The notes below the pieces were generated by a model. That model worked only from the letters and a program-made list of their open reading frames with translations. It searched no databases and was not told the origin of the DNA. A stretch of DNA of 64,000 nt from Alphaproteobacteria bacterium (lineage in GTDB: Bacteria > Pseudomonadota > Alphaproteobacteria > Rhodospirillales > Casp-alpha2), in the NCBI GenBank assembly GCA_014382345.1, contig JACNJX010000039.1, positions 1 through 64,000 of the forward strand, in the 5' to 3' direction. The first letter of the stretch is position 1; every line of letters starts with the position of its first letter. Made by a program: the position numbers and the translations under genes. Positions 43,393 to 53,185 of the stretch are shown one piece after another.

Positions 43393-45552
43393 TTATTTTC
43401 CGAACAGGCCCTTTAAGGCACCGCCAATACCCTTGCCGATGTTGTCCAATTTCTTATCCATGGTCGAACCGGTGGCGGTTTGATTGCCGGCAGGGGGCGG
43501 TGAAGAGGACGAAGATGAGGACGGGGCCTGGGGCGTTTTTTGTTTGCTTCTAACCACGGCCTTTCCGGCCAGCGCCGGTTTGCAGTAATCGGTATCGTCA
43601 ATAGTCGACTTGGACCCATCCTTGCCACCGACGCCGACCAGGCTGCCGACCGCGGACAGGCCGCCGGAGGCAATGTCCTTGGCCGTGGAAATAGCGCCGG
43701 TGACGGCGCCTATGGCAGCGCCGCCCATATCCGGCAGGACGGAGGGTTCGGCCAGGGTGCCACCGACGTTTAGCGGCAGCATGGCCAATTTCAGAAGACT
43801 GACCTTTTTTGCCCTGGGGTCGAGCCGGAGATCCAGGGTTGCGTTTTTCAGGTTGATACCACCGGTGCCGATCATGCTCATGCCGCCGGTCTCAAAAACC
43901 AGGGTTTTGGCCTTGGCCTGACCACCCTGAATATCGAAATCAAACACGCCGCAACGGATTTCCTTGTCCCCCTTGCTATTGAAAAAGGGCAAGGCCGCCG
44001 AAATGTCGGAGGACATGATATTCAACAATCCGCTGTCGATCTTGCCGCCCTGGGTGACGACGCGCGCCTTTCCGTTCAGCCCCGCCATGATGGCCCGGAC
44101 GGAATTGCCCCGGCCCTGGATGTTGATTTTAACATCCACCTTGCCGGTTGCGATGTCGGTCAATTTCAGTTGCCGCAGCAGCACCCCGTAATCGGTGTTC
44201 CGCACATCCAGGTCGAGAGTCAACGCCGAGGCATCGAGGAAAACATTGGCGTTGACCGTGCCTCCGTTGACAACGGCCTTGAGGGGCTTGACGGACAACC
44301 GCCCGCCGTCCAGAACAAGGTTCAGGTTGATGTCGTCGATGGGAATTTTGTTGTGCAGCACCCGTTTGACCGACAGCTTCATGCGCACATCCGCGGCCTT
44401 GAGGGCGTCCAGTTGCAAAGGCTCGCCTGGAAAAACCCGCGCACTTTTAGATTTTTGGCTGGACTTTGAGCCTGCCTGGGATGTACTGCCCGCGGGCTTC
44501 TGGGAAGGCGTTTCCTGCTTGGGCAGCAACGTATCCAGATCAATGGTGGAGGCCTTCAGGTCCAAATCCAAACGGGGCCGCGCCACCCCGACCAGCTTCA
44601 CCGCAACCCGGCCGGAAACATCGACCCCGCTCGCCGACAGGGCCAAGTTGTCCAAGCTGTATCCCCCCTTGGGATCCTTGAGCCGGCCCGAAAGCCGAAC
44701 GGGCGGAATATTGGGCAGGCTGACACCCGCCGCCTTGGCGGCAGCGGCGATATCGCTACCGTCAACGGAAACCTTCAAATCAATCCCTTTCCCCTGGCGG
44801 GGTTCGGCGATCACGCCTTCGATATTCAAAACCAGCCCCGGCGCAGAAATTGCCATGGTCAGTGGATATGGCGCGCCGCCCTGGACCAGGGTCTTGATCG
44901 GACCTAAACGTCCGTCGGCTTTAAACGTCAGATCGTTGACGGTTCCACCAATGCCGATGACCATGGGCGCATCGGCGTTGTCGGCGCGAAGGTCCAGATA
45001 GTCCAGCCGGAGAGAGGTCTCCTTGCCTTTTTGACCGTCCTTATAAGTCACGGACAGGTCCTTGATCCGGACCCGTTGCACCACCGGCAGGGTTCCTGTG
45101 GACCGGGAAGCAGACTCCGGTTTCCCGGCGGGGGACGCTTTGGAAGCTTCTTGCCCGGACGCCATTTCCCAATTGCCCCGCCCTTTGGCATCGGTTTCCA
45201 CCAGAAGGTCCAACCCTTCCAGCACCAACCGCTTGATGCGGACATCACCGCTCAACAGCGGCAATAATTCAACCTCGGCGGCCAGGCGTTTCAGGCTGGC
45301 CATTTCTTTTCGACTGCCCCAGGAAGCATTGGCGAAGGTAACCCCTTCAACCGCCACGGCAGGACTGAGGGAAAGCTCGAGGTCCAAAGAGCCCCGGATC
45401 GTCAGATCCCGGCCGGTGCTTTCCTTGACCTTTTCCGCGATCAAGCCCCGGTATTCGTTGAAGTCGATGGACTTGAGAATGGCAATGCCCGCGACGGCGA
45501 CGGCGACAACAAGAATAATGATTCCGGAAAGAATTTTCATCCATGTTTTCAT
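43393..45552 (-). CDS. AsmA-family outer-membrane biogenesis protein
   Basis: The 719-residue protein starts with one N-terminal membrane anchor (I-I-I-L-V-V-A-V-A-V-A-G-I-A-I) and continues with the AsmA N-domain opening D-F-N-E-Y-R-G-L-I-A, a long beta-rich periplasmic part, and the AsmA-2 domain around R-A-I-M-A-G-L-N-G-K-A-R-V. It ends in a low-complexity S/P tail before a short C-terminus. AsmA-family proteins act in lipid transport and envelope assembly. It overlaps the HAD gene stop by four bases (ATGA). Confidence 0.88.
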   Translation of the reverse strand: MKTWMKILSGIIILVVAVAVAGIAILKSIDFNEYRGLIAEKVKESTGRDLTIRGSLDLELSLSPAVAVEGVTFANASWGSRKEMASLKRLAAEVELLPLLSGDVRIKRLVLEGLDLLVETDAKGRGNWEMASGQEASKASPAGKPESASRSTGTLPVVQRVRIKDLSVTYKDGQKGKETSLRLDYLDLRADNADAPMVIGIGGTVNDLTFKADGRLGPIKTLVQGGAPYPLTMAISAPGLVLNIEGVIAEPRQGKGIDLKVSVDGSDIAAAAKAAGVSLPNIPPVRLSGRLKDPKGGYSLDNLALSASGVDVSGRVAVKLVGVARPRLDLDLKASTIDLDTLLPKQETPSQKPAGSTSQAGSKSSQKSKSARVFPGEPLQLDALKAADVRMKLSVKRVLHNKIPIDDINLNLVLDGGRLSVKPLKAVVNGGTVNANVFLDASALTLDLDVRNTDYGVLLRQLKLTDIATGKVDVKINIQGRGNSVRAIMAGLNGKARVVTQGGKIDSGLLNIMSSDISAALPFFNSKGDKEIRCGVFDFDIQGGQAKAKTLVFETGGMSMIGTGGINLKNATLDLRLDPRAKKVSLLKLAMLPLNVGGTLAEPSVLPDMGGAAIGAVTGAISTAKDIASGGLSAVGSLVGVGGKDGSKSTIDDTDYCKPALAGKAVVRSKQKTPQAPSSSSSSSPPPAGNQTATGSTMDKKLDNIGKGIGGALKGLFGK

Positions 45553-46238
45553 GCGGGACGTCCTCCCAATTTGGTGTTGAGGGTTTCGGGTAACACGTGA
45601 AATTCGTCAATGACAACCTCTGCTCCGGCGGAATGCAGATGTTCGTGAGGATGATACCCCCACGACACGCCAATGGCCATGGTTCCGGCGTTAACAGCCA
45701 TTTCCATGTCGAAGGTGGTGTCGCCGATCATAACCGTGCAATCGGCGTCGGCGCCGGTATCGCGCATGGCGTTCAACAACATGCCGGGATCGGGTTTTCC
45801 GGGGGCGCTGTCGGCGGTTTGCAGGGTCTGAAAACGTTCCGTCAGGCCGTGGGTCTCCAACGTTATCATTAACCCCAGATGTCCTTTGCCCGTCGCCACG
45901 CCCAATAGCCAGCCGTCGGTTTCCAGGGCATCAAGGACTTCAAGCGTGCCCGGATAGAGCGGGTCCGAAACTTCCCCCCGGCGGCGCAGTTCCCGAAAAG
46001 CGTCTTTGTAACTGTTTTCCAGTTTCACATGTTCATCCGGATCCGTGTGAGGCAGCAACCGCCCCATGGCGACCCGAAGCGGCAGGCCGACAACCCGGCG
46101 GACGGATTCCGCATCCGGAGCCGGATGGGAACGGCTTTCAAACGCAGCCACCATGGACGACACGATGGAGGCCTGGGAATCGACCAGGGTTCCGTCACAA
46201 TCGAAAACAGCAAGTCGCAGGGGCAAGGTGTCGGACAT
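45549..46238 (-). CDS. HAD-superfamily phosphatase, phosphoglycolate-phosphatase-like
   Basis: The 229-residue protein has the HAD motif I F-D-C-D-G-T-L-V-D-S near residue 14, a cap helical region, motif II region V-A-T-G-K, and motif IV G-D-T-T-F-D-M-E-M. The family includes phosphoglycolate and nucleotide phosphatases; the natural substrate is undetermined. The stop is coupled to AsmA's start. Proximity to rluC and ATP12 reflects a recurrent alphaproteobacterial arrangement. Confidence 0.85.
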   Translation of the reverse strand: MSDTLPLRLAVFDCDGTLVDSQASIVSSMVAAFESRSHPAPDAESVRRVVGLPLRVAMGRLLPHTDPDEHVKLENSYKDAFRELRRRGEVSDPLYPGTLEVLDALETDGWLLGVATGKGHLGLMITLETHGLTERFQTLQTADSAPGKPDPGMLLNAMRDTGADADCTVMIGDTTFDMEMAVNAGTMAIGVSWGYHPHEHLHSAGAEVVIDEFHVLPETLNTKLGGRPA

Positions 46239-46267
46239 GTGAAACGGTAAGTGCCTAAACAGGATGC

Positions 46268-46945
46268 TTAAAGGTTTTCATCAGCCAAAAGGTACCCAAC
46301 CCCGCGCACCGTTTGAACCACCACCTTCGCTCCGGCGCCGGACAGGCGCTTGCGTAGGCGGGAGACATGAACCTCGATGGAATTTGAGGAAACCTCTTTC
46401 TCGAAGCCGTAGATTTTATCTTCCAGAACATCCTTCGGCACGACACGCCCGACACGCCGCATCAGGTGTTCCAGGACACCCATTTCCCGCCTTGGCATGG
46501 AAATGGCTTTGCCGTCGATCAGAAGTTCACGGGCCGTGGTGTCGAAGGATACGTTGCCGACGTTGATAACCAGGCCGAGGACTTCGCCCGGACGCCGCAA
46601 CAGGGCACGAATTCTGGCTACCAGTTCTTCCATGGCAAAGGGTTTCAGCAGGTAATCATCGCCGCCGCTGTTTAAGCCAAGGACTTTTTCATCGACTCCA
46701 TCCCGTGCGGAAAGAATTAACACCGGGGTATCATTACCTTTTTCACGCCAGGAGCGGAGTAAATCCAAGCCATCCAGATCGGGAAGACCTAGATCCAAGA
46801 CTACGGCATCGTATTTGACGGACGAAATCGCATCCTCACCCGCAGCCGCCGTGTTGACCATATCAACGGTAAAACCCTCTTTATCCAGGCTTTCCTTAAC
46901 GAAACCGGCAAATCTCTCATGATCTTCAATCAATAAAATCCGCAT
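46268..46945 (-). CDS. OmpR-family response regulator (orphan)
   Basis: The 225-residue protein has an N-terminal receiver (L-I-E-D-H-E-R, phospho-acceptor D in V-L-D-L-G-L-P-D, lysine in L-L-K-P-F-A) and a C-terminal winged helix ending V-R-G-V-G-Y-L-L. It would bind DNA as a phosphorylated dimer. No histidine kinase lies next to it in the window. The ATG at 46945 has AGGAAA eight bases upstream. About 277 bases of A+T-rich sequence upstream hold no gene I can see. Confidence 0.9.
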   Translation of the reverse strand: MRILLIEDHERFAGFVKESLDKEGFTVDMVNTAAAGEDAISSVKYDAVVLDLGLPDLDGLDLLRSWREKGNDTPVLILSARDGVDEKVLGLNSGGDDYLLKPFAMEELVARIRALLRRPGEVLGLVINVGNVSFDTTARELLIDGKAISMPRREMGVLEHLMRRVGRVVPKDVLEDKIYGFEKEVSSNSIEVHVSRLRKRLSGAGAKVVVQTVRGVGYLLADENL

Positions 46946-47222
46946 TATATATTTCCTGCGGATTTAACCGCTGAATGGGCGACATAGCCTGACTTCAACA
47001 TCAAGCACCCTTTAGGGGACACAGAATGCCTCCTCACACAAACTCAATACCTCAAGAGATTTAGCCCAGCCCAGTGTCCGTTTTGAAAACCGGATCATCA
47101 ATAATATCGCAGGCATGATTATTATTTTACATTCTATACCCAAAGGCATATTTGTGAAGTAAATCTTGAGTTTTTTAGGGGGTTACACGAAGAATTGAAG
47201 GGTTCAAAAACCGTTGACCCCG

Positions 47223-48218
47223 CTATTTTGCTTCTAAAAACGGTTCTGTCTCCTCTGCCTCATCAAACCCGAAGACCTTGAATGTTTTTTTCATGTGATC
47301 CGGCAGAGGCGCTTCGGCATCCATCATGTGGCCGGCCGGATGCTGAAAACGGAGCGCCCTGGCATGAAGGTGCAGTTTTCCGGCAATATCAATGTTGTCC
47401 GGAAAGGCCTCCCGTCGGCCATATTTTCCGTCCCCGACAATTGGCGTACCCAATGCCTGCACATGTACCCGCAATTGATGGGTCCGCCCGGTCAACGGCT
47501 CTAGGACCAGCCACGCGGCCTTTCCCGACGCCTGATCGACCGTGCGATACAGGGTTTCCGCATTTTTTCCGTCCGGCGTTCCGGCAACGACTTTTTCGCC
47601 ATGGGGGCCATCCTGTTTTGCCAAAGACAGAGCTACCGTCCCTTGTTCCGGTGACGGCACCCCGGCGACCACGGCCCAATAGACTTTCCGGACCTCCTTG
47701 CCACGAAAGGCGCTTGTCAGCGCCCGTGCGGCGGGGGCGTTCCGTGCCAATAACAAAATACCGCTTGTATCCTTATCCAGCCGGTGCACCAGACGGGGCC
47801 TTTCGGCTTTTTCGAAGCGTAACGCATCCAGCAGGCCGTCCAGGTGTTTCGACAAGCGGCTGCCCCCCTGCACCGCCAGTCCAGGTGGCTTGTTGAGGAT
47901 AATAATATCTTCGTCCCGGTGCAGGACGCAGGCCTGAATATCCTTGGCGTCGGCTTTGCTGATACGGGGAACGGCCTTTTCAATTCCTGAACCCGCCGGA
48001 ACGGAGGCGTCCATCTTAAGAGGCGGAACGCGGACGGTTTGTCCTTCATCCAAACGGGTTCCCGACTTAACCCGGCCCCCGTCCACCCGCACCTGTCCGG
48101 TGCGCAGGAGTTTTTGCAGGCGGCCATGGCCAAGGCCCGGATAATGCTGAGTGAACCAGCGGTCCAATCGCATACCCGCTTCATCGCCGGAGACTTTTCT
48201 GGAGGTGACCTTCGTCAT
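47223..48218 (-). CDS. rluC: RluA-family pseudouridine synthase (RluC type)
   Basis: The 331-residue enzyme has an S4 RNA-binding domain at the N-terminus (M-R-L-D-R-W-F-T-Q) and the catalytic domain with the aspartate in V-H-R-L-D-K-D-T-S-G. Two later motifs, L-L-L-A-R-N and R-T-H-Q-L-R-V-H, are conserved. RluC makes pseudouridines in 23S rRNA; exact target positions are inferred from family. It lies between the antiporter and the OmpR regulator. Confidence 0.9.
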   Translation of the reverse strand: MTKVTSRKVSGDEAGMRLDRWFTQHYPGLGHGRLQKLLRTGQVRVDGGRVKSGTRLDEGQTVRVPPLKMDASVPAGSGIEKAVPRISKADAKDIQACVLHRDEDIIILNKPPGLAVQGGSRLSKHLDGLLDALRFEKAERPRLVHRLDKDTSGILLLARNAPAARALTSAFRGKEVRKVYWAVVAGVPSPEQGTVALSLAKQDGPHGEKVVAGTPDGKNAETLYRTVDQASGKAAWLVLEPLTGRTHQLRVHVQALGTPIVGDGKYGRREAFPDNIDIAGKLHLHARALRFQHPAGHMMDAEAPLPDHMKKTFKVFGFDEAEETEPFLEAK

Positions 48219-48247
48219 TTCAATTCCAGGCCGGAGACGCTTTAACT

Positions 48248-49510
48248 CTACAAACCATTGTCACGGCCACCACTTTCAATAACGGCATCCCTTGCGTCGT
48301 GGAATTCCGGGGGCGCGACCTTTAGGACTCTTTCTCCGACCGCCGCGATCAGCCACGCGCCGAGTGGGGCGGTCAACAGGATGCTCAAGGCAGCGACAGC
48401 CAAAATCACCTCGCCCGGTCCACTTCCCATTCCTGCCGCCGTCATCGCCACAAGAGGCACCCCGCCGATGGCGGCCTGAACAGTCGCCTTGGGAATCGAT
48501 GAGACGACGACGAAAAGCCGTTCCGCCATGGTCAGGTCCGTACCAAAGGTACAGACATAGGTGCCAATCCCCTTCGCAACCAACCCCAGGGTGATCAGAA
48601 CCGCCCCGGCCAGCCCGGTTTGAAGAGCGACATCAAGATTGACCTGTGCGCCGATCAGGGTGAACAAAACGATTTCCGCCAAAATCCAGACCTTGGCCAG
48701 TTTGGCAGACAATTCGTGCGCCGTGTGTTCATCCTTTTCCAGCAAATAAAACCCGATGGTTACCACCGCCAGAAGCGCCGCAAACGGCACCCATGGTTGA
48801 AGCAGGACTTCGGTCCGGACCAAAAGAATGGAGAGCCCCAACAGAACGAGAACGCGTTTCGTCGCGCGCGGATTGAAACGCTGAAAAACCTGATAGAGCC
48901 CGATGCCGATCCCCCACCCCGCGGCGATGCCCAGCAGAATGGATATGGGAATTCCGGCCAACTGCCAGGCGATGTTGACCGAGGTTCCCGTATGAATTCC
49001 GATCAGGACGCTGAAAATAACAATCACGAAGACATCGTTGACGGGCGCCGCCGCCAATATCATGGTCGGGATGCCCTTTTCCGCGCCCATATCCCGTTCC
49101 ATGAAGCGGATCATCAGCGGCACCACCACCGCCGGGGAGACGGCCGCCAGCACGGCGCCCAGAACCGCCGATTCCATGACCCCCAGTCCAAGTAAGACCG
49201 GTCCCAGGGCGGTAACGGCCAGACCTTCAAAAATGGCCGGTACGGTGGCCAGCAGCAACACGCGTCCACCGACCCGGTTGAGGGTTTCCTTGCTGAGTTC
49301 AAACCCGGCGCGAAGCAGAATTACAATCAGAGCGATCAGCCTGAGTTCATCGGAAACCTGGATTAGTTCCGGCGTTGCCCAACCGAGCGCATAGGGCCCT
49401 AGCAAAATGCCAAGCAGCAGCAACCCGACCAGCCCCGGTATAGTCATTTTCCGGAAAGCCCAATCGACGATGAAACCGAGGATCAGAAATTCGGCGATAC
49501 TAACGATCAT
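48248..49510 (-). CDS. Cation/proton antiporter (Na+/H+ exchanger family)
   Basis: The 420-residue protein has about twelve membrane helices and the Na_H_Exchanger pattern, including F-E-L-S-K-E-T-L-N-R and the A-A-P-V-N-D-V-F-V segment holding a likely ion-binding aspartate. It resembles NhaP/CPA-type exchangers; cation specificity cannot be read. Its start overlaps the stop of rarA by four bases (ATGA). Confidence 0.85.
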   Translation of the reverse strand: MIVSIAEFLILGFIVDWAFRKMTIPGLVGLLLLGILLGPYALGWATPELIQVSDELRLIALIVILLRAGFELSKETLNRVGGRVLLLATVPAIFEGLAVTALGPVLLGLGVMESAVLGAVLAAVSPAVVVPLMIRFMERDMGAEKGIPTMILAAAPVNDVFVIVIFSVLIGIHTGTSVNIAWQLAGIPISILLGIAAGWGIGIGLYQVFQRFNPRATKRVLVLLGLSILLVRTEVLLQPWVPFAALLAVVTIGFYLLEKDEHTAHELSAKLAKVWILAEIVLFTLIGAQVNLDVALQTGLAGAVLITLGLVAKGIGTYVCTFGTDLTMAERLFVVVSSIPKATVQAAIGGVPLVAMTAAGMGSGPGEVILAVAALSILLTAPLGAWLIAAVGERVLKVAPPEFHDARDAVIESGGRDNGL

Positions 49511-50811
49511 TCTTTTCCGCCCTTGGTACCCTTACCGCGCCGCAACTTGTCCCAATATTCAAGGCGCTTGGCGACGTCCCGCTCGAAGCCGCGCTCCACC
49601 GGCTGATAAAAGTTTATCCGTTCCATGGCGTCGGGAAAGTAGTTCTGCCCGGAAAAAGCGTCTTCGGCGTTATGGTCGTATTCGTACCCGTCTCCGTATC
49701 CCAGGTCCCTCATCAGCGACGTCGGTGCGTTCAGAATATTTTTCGGCGGCTCAAGGGAACCGCTGTCCCTGGCGGCACGGGCGGCGGCCTTCTCCGCCAT
49801 ATAGGCGGCGTTGGATTTCGGGGCGGTGCCTAGGTAGATCACACATTGGACAATGGCCAGTTCTCCCTCGGGCGAACCCAAGCGTTCATAGGCCTCCCAC
49901 GCGGCCACGGCCTGCACCAAGGCCTGTGGGTCGGCCATGCCGATATCTTCGGAAGCAAAGCGCAACAGCCGCCTTGCGATATAGCGAGGGTCTTCGCCGC
50001 CGGCCAGCATCCGGGCCAGCCAGTAAAGTGCCGCGTCCGTATCCGAGCCGCGAAGCGATTTGTGCAGGGCGCTGATGAGGTTGTAATGCGCTTCCTGGGA
50101 TTTGTCGTATAAGGGCACTCGGCGCTGGACCACCTCGGTCAGCCGTGCAATATCAATCTCCTCTTCACCACCGTAGGCCAGAACGGCTTCTGCCATATTC
50201 AGCAAATACCGCCCATCGCCGTCGGCCATAGCACGCAGGGCTGCGCGGGCATCAGGGTTGAGAGGCAGGGATTTGCCTTCTTCCTTCTCGGCGCGGAGGA
50301 GCAATTTCTCCAGAGCGGCGTCGTCGAGGCGGTTGAGAACAAGAACCTGGGTTCTGGACAACAGCGCGGCGTTCAACTCGAACGAAGGGTTTTCCGTCGT
50401 AGCCCCAACCAGAATGACCGTGCCGTCTTCCACATAGGGAAGGAAGCCATCCTGCTGGGCGCGGTTGAAGCGGTGGATTTCATCGACAAACAGAAGCGTC
50501 CCCTGCCCCATCTCTCGTTTGCCACGAGCGGTTTCGAAAACTCGGCGCAGATCCTGAACGCCGGAAAACACCGCCGAAAGGCGCTCGAAATGCAATTTCG
50601 TCCGATCGGCAAGAAGGCGGGCGATAGTGGTTTTTCCGGTTCCCGGCGGTCCCCAAAATATGATGGAGGTCAGGTTTCCGGAATTCACCATGCGAGCGAC
50701 CGGGCACCCGTCACCCAATAAATGGTCCTGACCAACCACATCGGACAGTTTTTGCGGGCGCAAACGGTCGGCCAATGGCCTGGGAGCAATGGATTCGAAG
50801 AGTGTACTCAT
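49507..50811 (-). CDS. rarA: Replication-associated recombination protein A (MgsA/RarA AAA+ ATPase)
   Basis: The 434-residue AAA+ protein has Walker A G-P-P-G-T-G-K-T-T, Walker B L-L-F-V-D-E-I-H-R-F-N and the C-terminal RarA tetramer region (P-K-N-I-L-N-A-P-T, G-Y-G-D-G-Y-E-Y-D-H). RarA acts at stalled replication forks. The ATG at 50811 has GGAGAGGA three to eight bases upstream; earlier codons look non-coding. It is followed by the coupled antiporter gene. In many Alphaproteobacteria it follows degP, as here with a hydrolase gene between. Confidence 0.92.
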   Translation of the reverse strand: MSTLFESIAPRPLADRLRPQKLSDVVGQDHLLGDGCPVARMVNSGNLTSIIFWGPPGTGKTTIARLLADRTKLHFERLSAVFSGVQDLRRVFETARGKREMGQGTLLFVDEIHRFNRAQQDGFLPYVEDGTVILVGATTENPSFELNAALLSRTQVLVLNRLDDAALEKLLLRAEKEEGKSLPLNPDARAALRAMADGDGRYLLNMAEAVLAYGGEEEIDIARLTEVVQRRVPLYDKSQEAHYNLISALHKSLRGSDTDAALYWLARMLAGGEDPRYIARRLLRFASEDIGMADPQALVQAVAAWEAYERLGSPEGELAIVQCVIYLGTAPKSNAAYMAEKAAARAARDSGSLEPPKNILNAPTSLMRDLGYGDGYEYDHNAEDAFSGQNYFPDAMERINFYQPVERGFERDVAKRLEYWDKLRRGKGTKGGKE

Positions 50812-50873
50812 TATCCTCTCCGGCCCATCCCCGGTCACAGGCGTTTGAAAAATTCCGGATTAAACCGGGCGCT

Positions 50874-51572
50874 TCAGCCCAGATGAAGCCGGAAGTGATC
50901 GAGGGTGCGCTCTCTGGCGGCATCGGCGGAAGCTTGGTCGAAGTGCTCTCCGCCGGCACGGGCAAAGGCATGATCCTGGCCATCATACGTATAAATTGTC
51001 ACCCTATCGTTTCCGGCCAGGCCCGCTTTGATTTCCTCTTGCTGGTCTTTCGGGCAGTATTCGTCATCTGTCGCCATATGCAAGACCAGCGGAGCCTTAA
51101 TGGTTTCGTTCAGGTGCTCGGTCAGCATCACGCCGTAATATCCGACCGCGGCATCAATATCCGTCCGGGTCGCGGTCAGATAGGCAAGGCGCCCACCAAG
51201 GCAGAACCCGACAGCCCCCACCTTTTCGGAGCAGCCCTCAACGCCACGCAAGGCGCTGATCGTGGCTTCAAGGTCGGAAACGCCCTTATCAAGATCAAAA
51301 CCGTTGAACAGTTCAAATGCCCGCGCCCATTCTTCTTCGGATTGGTCGGAAAGAATGATCCCCGGTTCCTGACGCCAGAACAGGTCCGGGCAAAGCGCCA
51401 TATACCCTGCATCGGCAAAGCTGTCGCTAATCCCGCGCATCACATCGTTAACGCCAAAAATTTCCTGAATAACAATCACGCCCGGCCCACGTCCGGACTC
51501 CGGCGTTGAAAGGTATCCCATGAACTCACCGCCATCGGCGGCCTGGATAGTGATTTCTGATCCGCTCATCAA
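50874..51572 (-). CDS. Dienelactone hydrolase-family protein
   Basis: The 232-residue alpha/beta-hydrolase has the cysteine nucleophile in V-G-F-C-L-G-G-R and histidine in G-Q-D-H-A-F-A-R; the acid (aspartate) is in the M-A-T-D-D-E-Y segment. DLH enzymes hydrolyse lactones of aromatic degradation, but many bacterial members have other roles. Two adjacent start codons (51572, 51569) are possible. It interrupts the usual degP-rarA spacing. Confidence 0.88.
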   Translation of the reverse strand: MMSGSEITIQAADGGEFMGYLSTPESGRGPGVIVIQEIFGVNDVMRGISDSFADAGYMALCPDLFWRQEPGIILSDQSEEEWARAFELFNGFDLDKGVSDLEATISALRGVEGCSEKVGAVGFCLGGRLAYLTATRTDIDAAVGYYGVMLTEHLNETIKAPLVLHMATDDEYCPKDQQEEIKAGLAGNDRVTIYTYDGQDHAFARAGGEHFDQASADAARERTLDHFRLHLG

Positions 51573-51666
51573 ACTCCCTCCCCAATTAATGAATGCGGCA
51601 AGCCAAAAAGATTAGCGCAAACTCAGGAGTTTAGCCAACCCATGGCAAACGGTGCCTGCCAGCGCA

Positions 51667-53103
51667 TCAGCCGTTTATGACCAAATTTAGGGACTTTCCC
51701 TTCCGTTCAATAGAAATTTTCCAGCCTTTTACGCGGCCCTTCAACAAGGGCTTTAGCTGGGCAACGGAGGTCACTTTAATTCCGTTGACGGCGCGGATAA
51801 AATCGCCGATTTGAAATTGCAGCCGGTTGGCCGGGGAACCGCGCAGCAGATCGACGATCATCACGCCATGGGAAAAAGGGTCGACACCGATCTCAATAGC
51901 GAAGGCCGGAGACATATTGGCGATCCTGGCCCCTGCCAACGGCTGTTGTCCCTGTAGACCGGTTACATCCTTGGCCGGGGCTCCCGGGGGCGGCGAAACG
52001 ATCAGCTTTAAGGCTACCGTCTTGTTTTTCCGCCAGACGCGCAACGGAACCGTATCCCCAACAGGCAAAGTGGCGACCCGATATCCCAGTGCTTTTGGAT
52101 CGTTGACCTCGTGCCCGTTAATGGCAAGGACCACATCGCCGGGCCGAAGTCCGGCCTTATCGGCGGAGGCCCCTTTGTAGACCTGAGAGACGATCACCCC
52201 AGTGGGGCGCTTCATGTTAAGGGAATTGGCAATATCCTGCGATACAGCCTGGCCGCCGGCGCCCATCCAACCGCGAACAAGTTTTCCGTCTTTGGAGATT
52301 CCGTTGATGACGGCGTGCACCATATTGGAAGGAATGGCAAACCCGATGCCGAGCGAACCACCGCTTTTTGAAAAGATTACCGTGTTAATACCAGCCAGTT
52401 TGCCATCCATGGCTACCAGAGCGCCCCCGGAATTACCGGGGTTGATGGCCGCATCTGTCTGAATGAAGAAGTTCAGGTCCGAAGGCGTTACCTGAGTCCG
52501 GGCCAGGGCGGAAACGATTCCGCTGGTCACCGTCTGTCCAACGCCAAAGGGATTACCGATAGCCAACACCAAATCACCGACTTCAAGGGTGTCTGAGTCA
52601 CTGAGGTCCAAGTGCGGCAGCGGCGTGCCGCCGGTTTCTACCCTGAGGACGGCCAGGTCGGTGCGGTCGTCGGAAATGACAAGGGTGGCAGAAAATTCCC
52701 TCCGGTCGGACAACACGACATTGATCTCATCGGCCCCTTTAACGACGTGCTTGTTGGTCACGACAAGCCCGTCGGACCCAACAATAACACCGGAGCCAAG
52801 GGAATTCTGCATTCGTGTTCGTGGCTTATCCATTCCAAAATCGCCGCCAAAGAAACGCCGAAAGAACGGATCATCGAACATCAGGCTGCGCCGGCGTTCG
52901 CGGACAACCTTTCGGGCGTAGATGTTGACGACCGCCGGTGCGGTTTTTTTGACCAGGGGGGCATAGGACAGGCGGACCTGTTCCTGGCGTTCCGGGACCA
53001 TCTTAGGTTCCGCCGCACTTTCGGGAATGGCTGTCAGATACACTGCAGCAAATACCGCAAATAGAATTTTAAGGCCCGGTTTCACGAATTTTTTCTTTCT
53101 CAT
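51667..53103 (-). CDS. degP: Do-family periplasmic serine protease (DegP/DegQ)
   Basis: The 478-residue protease/chaperone has a signal peptide (K-K-K-F..., hydrophobic core ending A-I-P-E-S-A-A) and a trypsin-like domain. The triad histidine is in T-N-K-H-V-V-K-G, aspartate in D-D-R-T-D-L-A-V, serine in N-P-G-N-S-G-G-A; two PDZ domains follow. The ATG at 53103 has CAGGAAA directly upstream. The preceding ribosomal operon ends in a terminator between rplQ and this gene, so it should have its own promoter. Confidence 0.92.
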   Translation of the reverse strand: MRKKKFVKPGLKILFAVFAAVYLTAIPESAAEPKMVPERQEQVRLSYAPLVKKTAPAVVNIYARKVVRERRRSLMFDDPFFRRFFGGDFGMDKPRTRMQNSLGSGVIVGSDGLVVTNKHVVKGADEINVVLSDRREFSATLVISDDRTDLAVLRVETGGTPLPHLDLSDSDTLEVGDLVLAIGNPFGVGQTVTSGIVSALARTQVTPSDLNFFIQTDAAINPGNSGGALVAMDGKLAGINTVIFSKSGGSLGIGFAIPSNMVHAVINGISKDGKLVRGWMGAGGQAVSQDIANSLNMKRPTGVIVSQVYKGASADKAGLRPGDVVLAINGHEVNDPKALGYRVATLPVGDTVPLRVWRKNKTVALKLIVSPPPGAPAKDVTGLQGQQPLAGARIANMSPAFAIEIGVDPFSHGVMIVDLLRGSPANRLQFQIGDFIRAVNGIKVTSVAQLKPLLKGRVKGWKISIERKGKSLNLVING

Positions 53104-53114
53104 TTTCCTGCCGG

Positions 53115-53150
53115 AAAAAACAAAAAGGCAGCCCACAAGAGGCTGCCTTT
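53115..53150 (-). terminator. Strong Rho-independent terminator after rplQ
   Basis: AAAGGCAGCC at 53124-53133 pairs perfectly (10 base pairs) with GGCTGCCTTT at 53141-53150, with a seven-base loop. Read on the minus strand the hairpin is followed by a T-rich run (five T, G, six T). It closes the ribosomal block. Confidence 0.9.
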
Positions 53151-53185
53151 AAGAAATTCTGGTCTCAGAGATAAGCAGCCCGAAA

